A stretch of 64,000 nucleotides of DNA from Verrucomicrobiota bacterium (GTDB lineage Bacteria > Verrucomicrobiota > Verrucomicrobiia > Limisphaerales > UBA9464), in contig CANGKZ010000005.1 in assembly GCA_947454705.1 (NCBI GenBank), positions 1 to 64,000 on the forward strand, in the 5' to 3' direction. Positions 9,300-18,915 of the stretch are shown one piece after another; position 1 is the first letter of the stretch; each line of letters starts with the position of its first letter. The position numbers and the translations under genes were made by a program. The notes below the pieces were generated by a model. That model was not told where the DNA came from. It searched no databases and worked only from the letters and a program-made list of their open reading frames with translations.

Positions 9300-10229
9300 T
9301 CAATCGCGGAAATTCCGGTGACAGGAAGTGCACGATTTGCCCACGGCACGAAGGGATTCCGTGGCGGCGGATTCGGCGGCGGGGGTGCGGGTTTTGGCGA
9401 GGGTATCGAGCTTCGAGGTCAGCTCGAGGGCGGCTTGGTCGGCGGATTTGAGGGCTTCGGCAAAACGATCTCCCCGGGTGCTGGCCGCGCCGGTGCGTTG
9501 GGCTTCGTGCAGGAGTTCCTGGAGTTGAAGAGCGGTCGTAGCGGACTTCGGATCGCGGAATCCGCCGGGCTGCGCGGCCTTCAAGGCGGTCCAGTGTTCA
9601 TCGATGCGCACCATCACTTCGGCCAATGGGCTGACCTTGACCCGAGAGGGGAACTCGGTGCTGACGCTCGCGAGTTGTGCCGCGCTCGGGGCCTGAAAGT
9701 GGGAGGCGGCCTTGTAGAGACCGGTGTAGTTGGTCGAGGTTCCGGCGAGGCGCATCCAGCGTTCCGCGAGGGAGGCATCCCAGCCGGCGACGCCTTCACA
9801 CATCACGGCCACGGCGGCGGGACCGCGATGCTTTCCGTGGTGGCAGTGGATGTACACCAAGCCGGGCAGCGTCTGCGCGGCTTTCACGAGCTGAACCACG
9901 TTGGTGGCGGGAATGCCGTCGTAGCCAAACGGTAGGTGGACATACCGCATTCCGTGTTTTGCGGCGCGTTCCACATCGGGCGATGCGCCATCGACGCTGA
10001 GGATCACCTTCACCCCAAATCGGCTCAGCGCGGAGAAGGCTTCATCGGATTCTGGCGCGGATCCGGAGAGGAACCGCCCGGCCACGGCGTACACGTTGTC
10101 GAGCCCCGGCAGCTGCATGGGCCGGTACGGAGGCGGGGGCGCCTGCTGCGCGAGCGGTCGGAGGCAGACGACGCATCCCAGCATGGAAAGCAGTAGGAAT
10201 CGGAGAATCGCGTTGGGAATGGTGCGCAT
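9300..10229 (-). CDS. exported tyrosine-phosphatase-like domain fused to a C-terminal heme c site
   Basis: 309 residues. An N-terminal hydrophobic export segment (10-24) is followed by a dual-specificity/Siw14-like phosphatase domain at about 42-175, with the active loop HCHHGKHR (Cys129, Arg135; C-x5-R) and a candidate general acid Asp104 in FGYDGIP. A helical C-terminal part resembles a c-prime-type cytochrome and ends in CTSCH (300-304). Established: C-x5-R loops catalyse phosphoester hydrolysis and CxxCH binds heme c. Inferred: a periplasmic phosphatase whose activity or localisation is tied to heme or redox state. The gene lies upstream of a second cytochrome on the same strand. Confidence 0.85.
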   Translation of the reverse strand: MRTIPNAILRFLLLSMLGCVVCLRPLAQQAPPPPYRPMQLPGLDNVYAVAGRFLSGSAPESDEAFSALSRFGVKVILSVDGASPDVERAAKHGMRYVHLPFGYDGIPATNVVQLVKAAQTLPGLVYIHCHHGKHRGPAAVAVMCEGVAGWDASLAERWMRLAGTSTNYTGLYKAASHFQAPSAAQLASVSTEFPSRVKVSPLAEVMVRIDEHWTALKAAQPGGFRDPKSATTALQLQELLHEAQRTGAASTRGDRFAEALKSADQAALELTSKLDTLAKTRTPAAESAATESLRAVGKSCTSCHRNFRD

Positions 10230-10320
10230 GTGGGAAACCCGTGCGTTGACCTACGCACTTCGAGGCCGTCCCACAATCAGGAATTGCATGAACCAAGGAA
10301 CGGAAGTGGAAGAAGACGTT

Positions 10321-10467
10321 AACCACAGATGGACACGGATGAACACAGATGGAAATTCAAGGAACGGAAGAATCCATGAACCTCACTGGAAATTTGGTGT
10401 TTTGCTCCACGCGTCGTCATTCCCGCGGTTTTCCCTATCTGTGTTGATCTGTGTCCATCTGTGGTCA
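10321..10467. repeat. 147-bp inverted-arm intergenic repeat, copy 2
   Basis: The left arm at 10321-10350 (aaccacagatggacacgg...) is matched by a reverse-complement arm at 10437-10467. The 86-base core differs from that of copy 1 (5365-5510), so only the arms are conserved. It occupies most of the 351-base gap between the phosphatase-cytochrome gene and eno; the rest holds only the eno terminator. Confidence 0.8.
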
Positions 10468-10505
10468 AAGCGGTCGTTTTCAGATGACGAAACCCGAGTT
10501 GGCAC

Positions 10506-10538
10506 AAAAAACCCCGGAAGCCGCGTGGGCTTCCGGGG
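10506..10538 (-). terminator. intrinsic terminator of eno
   Basis: An 11-bp perfect stem (ccccggaagcc/ggcttccgggg) with a short loop, followed on the minus strand by six T residues, 43 bases after the eno stop. Confidence 0.88.
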
Positions 10539-10580
10539 AATCGTTTTAAGCTTCAACGCGCGAGGTTCGCGCGGGGTGCC

Positions 10581-11927
<1,347 letters not shown>

Positions 11928-12063
11928 TCAAGGCCCCGTCTCAACGGAATCAAGGTTGTCACCGGACCGCAGGAACTTTGAACTTCCACAGAGTTTCAGC
12001 GTCGGAGGCTCGACTTCACGGCCCCGGGCCTGCTTGGCTCTCGGTCGCAGGTCCCCAGAAATT

Positions 12064-13062
12064 ATGTCCACGTCCTCCCCGGAACTCGCCGCCCAACTGG
12101 CCGCCGCCAGCAGCCATCTCCAACAGGTCCGCACCGAGATCGCCCGGGTGATCGTCGGTCAGGGCGACCTCATCCACCGCCTGCTGGTCTCACTCGTCGC
12201 CCGCGGCCACGTGCTCCTCGAAGGCCTGCCCGGCCTGGCCAAAACCGCCAGCGTCAGCGCCCTCGCCCAGGCCACCCACTGCCAGTTTTCCCGCATCCAG
12301 TTCACGCCCGACCTGCTCCCGGGCGACATCACCGGATCGCTCATCTACGACCCGCTCAAGGGTACCTACTCCACCCGCACGGGGCCGATTTTCGCCAACC
12401 TCGTGCTGGCCGATGAAATCAACCGCGCCCCGTCCAAGGTCCAGTCCGCCCTGCTCGAAGCCATGCAGGAACGCCAGGTGACCATCGGCGATCAAACTTG
12501 GGCGCTGCCGAAACCTTTTTTGGTCCTCGCCACGCAGAACCCCATTGAACAGGAGGGCACCTATCCGCTGCCCGAGGCGCAGATGGACCGTTTCATGATG
12601 AAGGTGATCGTGGGCTACCCCTCCGCCGCGGAGGAGCTCGTGATCCTTGATCGCATGGCGTCCACCGCCCCAAGTTTGAAACTGGATGCGGTGGTCTCGC
12701 CGGAGGAGATCCTCACCTACCAGTCGCTGGTGAATCAAATCCACGTGGACCCGCTGGTGCGCGAGTACATTGTTCGCATCGTGATCGCCACCCGTGAGGC
12801 CGCTTCTGGCGCCGGGGTGGCCCCAGAATTGAAACGCCTGGTGCGCATCGGTGCGAGCCCCCGCGCGACCATCAATCTCACCCTCGCCGCCCGCGCCTGC
12901 GCGCTGCTGGAGGGACGCGACCATGTCACGCCCGACGACGTGAAGCTCATCGCGCCCGACGTGCTCCGCCACCGCATCCTGCTCACCTACGAAGCCGAGG
13001 CCGAGGAAGTCACCTCGCAGACCATCGTGCAGACCCTGCTCAGCAAGGTTCGCGTTCCCTGA
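12064..13062 (+). CDS. MoxR-family AAA+ ATPase
   Basis: 332 residues starting at the ATG at 12064. Walker A is GLPGLAKT, Walker B/sensor region is VLADEINRAPSKVQSALLEAMQERQVTIG, sensor 1 is LATQNPIEQEGTYPLPEAQMDRF and sensor 2 lies in GASPRATINLTLAARA. MoxR ATPases act as chaperones that activate partner proteins, typically the VWA-domain proteins encoded beside them, as here (DUF58, BatA, BatB). First gene of a seven-gene plus-strand operon running to 18643. Confidence 0.93.
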   Translation: MSTSSPELAAQLAAASSHLQQVRTEIARVIVGQGDLIHRLLVSLVARGHVLLEGLPGLAKTASVSALAQATHCQFSRIQFTPDLLPGDITGSLIYDPLKGTYSTRTGPIFANLVLADEINRAPSKVQSALLEAMQERQVTIGDQTWALPKPFLVLATQNPIEQEGTYPLPEAQMDRFMMKVIVGYPSAAEELVILDRMASTAPSLKLDAVVSPEEILTYQSLVNQIHVDPLVREYIVRIVIATREAASGAGVAPELKRLVRIGASPRATINLTLAARACALLEGRDHVTPDDVKLIAPDVLRHRILLTYEAEAEEVTSQTIVQTLLSKVRVP

Positions 13063-13088
13063 TTTCTGATTCCTGATTCCTTCCTCCC

Positions 13089-13556
13089 ATGACGCTCAAG
13101 AACCAGATTCGAATCGGAGTCGTGGCGGTCGGGCTCGTGCTGACCGCGGTCACCTACGTCACCCTCGAGGCCCCGTGCAAATTCGACGCCGCGAAGGTCT
13201 ATCCCGATCTGGCCAAACTGCAGGAGCCGTTCCGCAAGGTGGCCATTGATTACTACGTCGCCGAGGCCGGAGCCATCGGCGTGGCCATCACCGACGCCGG
13301 TGGAGTGGAAAAAGCATTTCTCCTTCCCGCCCCGGCCCAAAAAGGCGGCGCGTACGGCCAGATCCTGGCGGGCGTGCATTACGTGAAGGAACCGGGCGGC
13401 GTGCCTGTACCAGATCCGGAACACACCCGCCGCCGGCTCACCGACATCGTGGTGCGCTACGGCGACCGCGGGCCGGACGCCGACATGGCGCTGCTCGCGC
13501 TGCGCGGGCATCCCGTGGATAAGCTCCGCGTGTGGGTTCGCCGGAAGATGGAGTAG
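13089..13556 (+). CDS. membrane-anchored hypothetical protein of the MoxR/Bat operon
   Basis: 155 residues. One N-terminal membrane helix (residues 8-26, IRIGVVAVGLVLTAVTYVTL) is followed by an alpha/beta soluble part without cysteine pairs or recognised motifs. It begins 26 bases after moxR and precedes the DUF58 gene by 45. I do not recognise the family; the position suggests an envelope component of the MoxR system. Confidence 0.65.
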   Translation: MTLKNQIRIGVVAVGLVLTAVTYVTLEAPCKFDAAKVYPDLAKLQEPFRKVAIDYYVAEAGAIGVAITDAGGVEKAFLLPAPAQKGGAYGQILAGVHYVKEPGGVPVPDPEHTRRRLTDIVVRYGDRGPDADMALLALRGHPVDKLRVWVRRKME

Positions 13557-13601
13557 TCTCCTTTCGCGGCTGCATTTTTCTGATTTCGGAATCCGTTCTT
13601 C

Positions 13602-14510
13602 ATGCTTCCTCCCGACTATCTTCGACGACTGCGTCAGGTGGAGGTGCGTTCGCGTCTGGTGAGCGAGCAGTTGATGGGGGGCAGGTTCACCAGCGTGTTC
13701 AAGGGGCGCGGAATGGACTTCGCCGATGTGCGCGAATACGTGCCCGGGGATGATGTTCGTCGCATCGATTGGAACGTCACGGCGCGACTCCGGAAGCCGT
13801 TCATCAAACGCCACGTCGAGGAACGCGAGCTGGTGGTGATGCTGTTGATCGACGTGTCGGGGAGCGGTCATTTCGGAACGGCGGGCGGCGACACGGCGGC
13901 CGCGGCCACCAAGCGCGAGCTTGCGGCGATTCTCGCCGGGGCGCTGGCGTTCAGCGCGGTGCGCGATGGCGACCGCGTGGGCATGCTGATGTTCAGCGAC
14001 CGGGTGGAGCGCTACATCCCGCCCCGCAAGAGCCGCGCGCACGTGACCCGGCTGCTGCACGAGCTGCTGTACACCGAGCCGAAGTCCAGCGGGACCTCGA
14101 TCGATGCCGCGCTCAAGTACCTGAACAACCTGCTGCACCGGCCGGCGCTGGTGTTTCTCATTTCGGATTTTCACGATCCCAACGAAGCCCAATGGCAGCG
14201 CACGCTTCGCGCCACGCATCAGCGGCACGAAGTCGTGGCGTTGCGTCCGGTCGATCAGCGCGAGCTGGAGCTGCCGGATGTCGGCTGGGCTCTCGTGCAG
14301 GATGCCGAGACCGGCGAGGTGCTCGAAGTGGACACCTCGGATCCGGAAATCCGCGCCGCCTACGCCTCGCGCGCGGCGGCCCATTCGGCGGAACTCCTCA
14401 TGACCTTCCGGTCGGGCCGCGTGGCGGCGATGGAGGTCCGGACCGATCAACCGTGGCCCCAGCGGCTGCAACAATTCCTCGATCAGGCGGCGCGCCGCCG
14501 TGTGGCATGA
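13602..14510 (+). CDS. DUF58 protein of the MoxR/Bat operon
   Basis: 302 residues. The DUF58 signature VREYVPGDDVRRIDWNVTARLRKPFIK is at about 44-70, followed by a von Willebrand A-like fold with a metal-site-like DVSGS (LLIDVSGSGHFG). There is no membrane helix. DUF58 proteins almost always sit next to moxR; they are thought to be clients of the ATPase. Its stop overlaps the start of the next gene (ATGA, 14507-14510). Confidence 0.9.
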   Translation: MLPPDYLRRLRQVEVRSRLVSEQLMGGRFTSVFKGRGMDFADVREYVPGDDVRRIDWNVTARLRKPFIKRHVEERELVVMLLIDVSGSGHFGTAGGDTAAAATKRELAAILAGALAFSAVRDGDRVGMLMFSDRVERYIPPRKSRAHVTRLLHELLYTEPKSSGTSIDAALKYLNNLLHRPALVFLISDFHDPNEAQWQRTLRATHQRHEVVALRPVDQRELELPDVGWALVQDAETGEVLEVDTSDPEIRAAYASRAAAHSAELLMTFRSGRVAAMEVRTDQPWPQRLQQFLDQAARRRVA

Positions 14511-15034
14511 ACCGCACCAATCTCGTCGAGGACTTCACGCTGCTCGCGGTGCCGCCCTGGTGGCAGTCGCCGATCGCGATCGTGTTGATGCTCCTCGCAG
14601 CGGTCCTCGTCGCACTGCTCGTGCGCTGGGTGCTGAAGCGGATGCTCGAACGCAAGCCGACCGAACCGGGCCTGCCTCCGGTTCCCGATCTCCACGCCAG
14701 TTTTCTGGAACGCCTCGCGCGACTGCGTGCGCAACGCGCCTCGATGGATGGGTACGCGCTGGCCATCGCCACGTCCGAACTCCTGCGCGAGTATGTCGAG
14801 TGGCGCTTCCGTATTCGTATTCTGTTTCAGACCACACGGGAATTCCTCGATACCGCCGCGGTGAGCAATGCTTTGGATTCCGAACAGCGCGCGCGGTTGG
14901 GAAAGTTTTTGGAATTCTGCGACCGCGTGAAATTCGCCCGTCAGCAGGCGACTACCAGTGAAGGCGACGGATTGCTCGACGCAGCGGAGTCGATGATTCG
15001 CAGCGGACAGGCTCAACCGGGAGGGGAGTCCTGA
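14507..15034 (+). CDS. DUF4381-like single-pass membrane protein of the MoxR/Bat operon
   Basis: 175 residues. One membrane helix at about 20-42 (SPIAIVLMLLAAVLVALLVRWVL) follows a short periplasmic lead and is followed by a cytoplasmic helical domain (LRAQRASMDGYALAIATSELLREYVEWRFRI). Size, topology and position between DUF58 and BatA fit the DUF4381 group of Bat operons. It overlaps both neighbours: ATGA with the DUF58 gene and TGATG with batA. A longer open frame starts upstream, but the overlapping ATG at 14507 is the sensible start. Confidence 0.75.
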   Translation: MNRTNLVEDFTLLAVPPWWQSPIAIVLMLLAAVLVALLVRWVLKRMLERKPTEPGLPPVPDLHASFLERLARLRAQRASMDGYALAIATSELLREYVEWRFRIRILFQTTREFLDTAAVSNALDSEQRARLGKFLEFCDRVKFARQQATTSEGDGLLDAAESMIRSGQAQPGGES

Positions 15035-16008
15035 TGCTCACTCTCGCCCTCGCGCCTTCCTTCCTCGGTGGATTCGAGTTCGCCCGCCCCTGGGTGTTGC
15101 TGCTGCTGGCCGTGATTCCGTGGCTGGCCTGGCGACTGGGTCGCACCGGACCGCTGCCCGCGGTTTCGGTTCCGTCGCTGCGTGGACTCCAGGGACTCGG
15201 CGGCAAGCCGCGTCGCCACTCCGGCCGGCTTCGATTCGCGGCGGGCCTTCTTCCGCTGGCGATCGTCATCGCTGCGATTGCACGTCCCCGCATTCCGAAT
15301 GGCGACATTCCCGACCCGAGCAAGGGCATCGACATCATGCTCGCCCTCGATTATTCGCGGTCGATGGCCGAGACCGATTTCCGGCTGAACGGTCGCCGGG
15401 TAAGCCGCAAGGAGGCGCTGGTTCACGTGACCACCGACTTCGTCAAAGGACGCCCGAATGATCGAATCGGCATTGTGTGTTTCGCCCGCACTCCGTGGCT
15501 GGTGAGTCCGCTCACCCTGGACCACGCGTGGGCCATCGGAGCGATGCGCGAGGCGGAACTCGCCACCGGTACCGGCATTGGCTGGGCCATTTCCGCGAGC
15601 ACCACCTTCCTCAAGAAGAGCAGCGATCGCAGCAAGGTCATCATCCTGATCACCGACGGCGAGAACTCCGCCGGTCCGCGTCCGGGCGAGATGGCGCCGC
15701 TGGCCGTCCGCGAGAAGATCAAGGTGTACACGATCCTGATCGGACCCGAAATGGTCACGCCCTCGGCCGCGGCGAATCATGAGCTGAACAAGGTGGCGCG
15801 CATGACCGGTGGACAGTTCTTCCAGGCCAACGATGCGCACGCGCTTCAGGGAATCTATCAGCTCATCGATCAACTTGAGAAACGCGAGCTGATCCAGAAA
15901 CGGCACGTGACCTGGCAGGAGCTCTTTCCGGAATTCACTGCGGTGGCTCTCGGACTTTGGGCGTTGGAGTTTGCTGCGTTGCGGCTGCTGAGGAGGGGAT
16001 TGCCATGA
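15034..16008 (+). CDS. batA: BatA-type VWA-domain membrane protein
   Basis: 324 residues. Two N-terminal membrane helices (about 8-33 and 68-88) flank an arginine-rich loop. A VWA domain follows with an intact MIDAS (LALDYSRSMAETD, D-x-S-x-S, later IITDGENSAG), and a closing membrane segment lies at about 293-312 (TAVALGLWALEFAALRLL). Bat proteins form an inner-membrane complex, named from Bacteroides aerotolerance, with MoxR as a likely activator. It overlaps the previous stop by one base and shares ATGA with the next gene. Confidence 0.88.
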   Translation: MLTLALAPSFLGGFEFARPWVLLLLAVIPWLAWRLGRTGPLPAVSVPSLRGLQGLGGKPRRHSGRLRFAAGLLPLAIVIAAIARPRIPNGDIPDPSKGIDIMLALDYSRSMAETDFRLNGRRVSRKEALVHVTTDFVKGRPNDRIGIVCFARTPWLVSPLTLDHAWAIGAMREAELATGTGIGWAISASTTFLKKSSDRSKVIILITDGENSAGPRPGEMAPLAVREKIKVYTILIGPEMVTPSAAANHELNKVARMTGGQFFQANDAHALQGIYQLIDQLEKRELIQKRHVTWQELFPEFTAVALGLWALEFAALRLLRRGLP

Positions 16009-17051
16009 AGTTCGGACATCCCGCCTTTCTCTGGGCCGCAGCGGGCGCGCTGCCGTTGATGGCGCTCGTGCTGTTCCTTCAGGCCCGCGCACGGGCGCGT
16101 CGCGTTGCGGTGTTCGCCGGTGGCGCTGGAAAATCCTGGGCCGACCCCGGAGTGCCGCGTCGACGCGAATTCATCCAGACCGCCTCCGCCGCGCTGATTC
16201 CGTGGCTGATGCTCCTCACCCTGGCGCGTCCGATGATGTACCGGCGGGACACCGCCAGTGAGCTTCAGGGGGTCCCGTATTTGATCGCGCTCGACGCCTC
16301 GCGCTCGATGTTGGCTTCCGATGTTCGCCCGAGCCGCTGGGCCGCGGCGACCAATGCGCTCGATCAATTCCTGGAGCGAACGCGCGCCGATCGCATCGGG
16401 CTCATCACCTTCAGCGGTGTGGCGTATCTGAACGCCCCGCTCACGTTCGACACGACGGCGCTGCGCACCACGGTTCGCTATCTGGATCCCAACGTGCTCG
16501 AAGATCCGGGCAGTTCCCTCGCGGCCGCGCTGGAACGCGCATCGCGGTATTTCGTCAGCAACCGGGTGTCGCCCCGGCTCGTGATTGTGATTTCCGACGG
16601 TGAAGATCTGGCGGGGAATCCGGTGGAAATGGCGCGTCGGCTCTCGCGGTCGCAGAAGATGACAGTCTGTGCCGTCGGCGTCGGAACTCCGGCCGGCGCT
16701 CGCGTTCCGTTGAACCGCTATTATGGTGGTGTGGCTAAAAACACCTTTGGTCAGGACGTCACCTCCCGTCTGAACGAGAGCAACCTCCAGCGCCTTGCTG
16801 CGGTCACCGGCGGTCGCTATTACCGTTTGGATGAGGGAGGCACCGCCCTCGAAAAACTGCGGACGGAAGTGCTGGCTCCGATGGCCGAAGCTGCGGCCCG
16901 TGATGACATGAAAAACTACGCCGAATGGTATCCGCTCCCGCTGGGCCTCGCGGCGATCTGCCTCGCGCTCCAGGTGGCCACCCGTGCCGGCACGCGTCGC
17001 ACGGTGCGTGCGCCGAGCTCCATTCGTCCCCGTTCGGAGGTGGCCCGATGA
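16005..17051 (+). CDS. batB: BatB-type VWA-domain membrane protein
   Basis: 348 residues with the same architecture as the preceding gene: helices near 7-27 and 60-78, a VWA domain with MIDAS IALDASRSMLASDVRPSRW and VIVISDGEDLAG, and a C-terminal membrane helix (WYPLPLGLAAICLALQVA). The paired batA/batB arrangement is typical. It overlaps batA and the TPR gene by four bases each, so stoichiometric expression by translational coupling is likely. Confidence 0.87.
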   Translation: MKFGHPAFLWAAAGALPLMALVLFLQARARARRVAVFAGGAGKSWADPGVPRRREFIQTASAALIPWLMLLTLARPMMYRRDTASELQGVPYLIALDASRSMLASDVRPSRWAAATNALDQFLERTRADRIGLITFSGVAYLNAPLTFDTTALRTTVRYLDPNVLEDPGSSLAAALERASRYFVSNRVSPRLVIVISDGEDLAGNPVEMARRLSRSQKMTVCAVGVGTPAGARVPLNRYYGGVAKNTFGQDVTSRLNESNLQRLAAVTGGRYYRLDEGGTALEKLRTEVLAPMAEAAARDDMKNYAEWYPLPLGLAAICLALQVATRAGTRRTVRAPSSIRPRSEVAR

Positions 17052-18643
17052 ATCCCTTCTCCCCCAGTTCCCGCCCGTCGAATCGCGCACTGGCAGGCCT
17101 CTCGCTGTTCGTTCTGCTGGGCAGCCCTCTTCCGGCTGCTGCCTCGGCGTTTTCCCCGCCGCCCGATATTCGTCCGCTGCAGGAGCTGATGAACCAGGGC
17201 AAGGCGCAGGAAGCGGTCGATAAGCTTTCCGCGCTGCTGGAGAAGGATCCGGACAATGCGCGTTTGCTCTACGACCTCGGCGTGGCGGCGTACGCGGCCG
17301 GCAAGTTCGAAGATGCCTTGATCGCGCTGGATCGCGCGGAGCAGCTCGGCGGATCCGGGATTGCGAACAAGGTGAAGTTCCAAAAAGGAAACGCCGAGTT
17401 CCGCATCGGCTCGGCTTCGCGCACGGCCAACCTCGATGAGACCGTCGCCCGATGGAAGGAGTCGCTCCACCATTTTGCCGACGCCCTCAGGGCCTCCGAG
17501 GATCCCCAGGCGCGGCGCAATTTTGAGTTCGTTCGACGCCAGTTGCTCGACCTGCTGATGGCCGATGCGAAGCGCAACATGGAGGCGTCGAAGGATCCGG
17601 TGAATTCGCCGCTGCAGAAGATCGACAAGCTTCGCAACGCGTTTGAGAAGTTCTCCGACGCCAAGGAAATCGCCCCGTCGGATCCCGATGCAAACGCCGG
17701 TGAATCCGAGTCGCGCGACCAGCTCGCCAATGCGCTGGCCCGCGAAGGCACCCGCAAATCGCAGTCCACACGGCTCGTTTCGCCCAAGCCCACCGAGGCA
17801 CCGATTCCGCGTCCCGACTACAAGGAAATCGAGGAAGGCGTGGCCATGCTGGAGGACGCCGTCCAGCTCAAGCCCAAGGACGAAGGCTTCAAGCAGGCCC
17901 TCGAAGATGCGAAGCGACGTCTGGCCGATGCCCTCACGTTCCATGCCCGCACGCTGATGCTCCAGGAGCAGCAGATGCCGTGGCCGAATGAAAAACTCGC
18001 CGTCCTGCGCATGGCCCGCGAGCAGGTGGAGAAGGCCCTCGACAAGGTGCCCGACCACCAGCCGGCCAAGGACACGCTGGAAGCCATCAAGCAGCGCCTG
18101 GCCGACGTCATGGAAGAGCGCGCCGATGAACTGGTGCAGCAGAGCGAGCAAGCCAACCTGGAACAGCAGACGCAGGCGCTCGGTCAGTCGCTTGATTTCT
18201 ATCAGCAGGCCAGCGAGCTGAAGCCGAAGGAGGCGCGTCTCCCGCAGAAGGCCGCCGCCACGCAGGAGAAGCTGGAGAAGGCGCTTTCGAAGCTGGCCGA
18301 CAAACTCTCCCAAGACCCGCAGGGCAAGGAATCGCTCGAATCCAAGGCCGCGCGACTCGAAGGGGCCGAACAGGCGCTGGATGAACTCCAGGGGTTGAAG
18401 CCCTCGAAGGAAACCGGCGACAAGGCAGCCGAGGTGGGCAAGAAGCTCGACGAGGTGCGTCAGAAGCTTTCGGAACAGGCGCAAAAGGGACAGTCCCAGC
18501 AGCCCGGTGGGAAGCAGCCGCAGATGGCCCAGGGCGAACCGCAGAATCAAGGCGTGCCGATCGACGCCCCTCCGCGCATCAACACCCCCGCGCAAAAGGG
18601 ACGTTGGAGCTCGAAGGAAATGATGAAGAAGCAGGATTACTGA
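17048..18643 (+). CDS. TPR protein of the MoxR/Bat operon (BatC/E-like)
   Basis: 531 residues. A signal peptide (ALAGLSLFVLLGSPLPAAASA) is followed by TPR repeats (MNQGKAQEAVDKLSALLEKDPDNARLL.. and AAYAAGKFEDALIALDRAEQLG), then a long, charged, mostly helical region with coiled-coil character and a Gln/Gly/Pro-rich end. It is probably periplasmic, interacting with the VWA domains. It closes the operon; no clear terminator follows and the intergenic repeats begin at about 18680. Confidence 0.8.
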   Translation: MNPFSPSSRPSNRALAGLSLFVLLGSPLPAAASAFSPPPDIRPLQELMNQGKAQEAVDKLSALLEKDPDNARLLYDLGVAAYAAGKFEDALIALDRAEQLGGSGIANKVKFQKGNAEFRIGSASRTANLDETVARWKESLHHFADALRASEDPQARRNFEFVRRQLLDLLMADAKRNMEASKDPVNSPLQKIDKLRNAFEKFSDAKEIAPSDPDANAGESESRDQLANALAREGTRKSQSTRLVSPKPTEAPIPRPDYKEIEEGVAMLEDAVQLKPKDEGFKQALEDAKRRLADALTFHARTLMLQEQQMPWPNEKLAVLRMAREQVEKALDKVPDHQPAKDTLEAIKQRLADVMEERADELVQQSEQANLEQQTQALGQSLDFYQQASELKPKEARLPQKAAATQEKLEKALSKLADKLSQDPQGKESLESKAARLEGAEQALDELQGLKPSKETGDKAAEVGKKLDEVRQKLSEQAQKGQSQQPGGKQPQMAQGEPQNQGVPIDAPPRINTPAQKGRWSSKEMMKKQDY

Positions 18644-18705
18644 GCGGATCGCCTCGATGGCGAAAGCCGCCTCATGGGTTTGGAGTCCTGACTTCAGCCG
18701 GGAAA

Positions 18706-18895
18706 CGGCAGTTGAAGGGTTAAAAAGTTGAAGCGTTGAAGGGGGATCCGACGCTAACGCGAGGGTTTGCTCATTCGTTCGGAGTCCCGTCTTCAGACGG
18801 TTCGGGGAGGCGTGTGTGAGGTTGAAGGTGGAATGAATTCCGCCCCTTCGCTTGATTCACCGTCCAACAGCGGAGCCGCGTAAACGCGATACTCC
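18706..18895. repeat. 190-bp repeat, left copy of an inverted pair
   Basis: Bases 18706-18814 (cggcagttgaagggttaaaa...) recur as a reverse complement at 22372-22481 with only a handful of differences, and 18861-18895 recurs reversed at 22292-22326 (about 28 of 35 identical). The 45-base middle is not conserved, yet both copies span exactly 190 bases. Contains REP-like hairpins ccgtcttcagacgg (18787-18800) and cgcgtaaacgcg. Fills the 272-base gap between the Bat operon and comF. Confidence 0.8.
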
Positions 18896-18915
18896 ATACC
18901 CGGGAGGAGCGGCGA

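Noticed and set aside
5365-10467. CRISPR array from the repeated aaccacagatgg sequences
   Set aside because: The copies are inverted pairs at two loci 5 kb apart, not regularly spaced direct repeats, and no cas genes occur.
12987-14474. 495-residue minus-strand open frame opposite the DUF58 gene
   Set aside because: It overlaps a gene with a clear DUF58 signature and has His/Arg-rich antisense composition.
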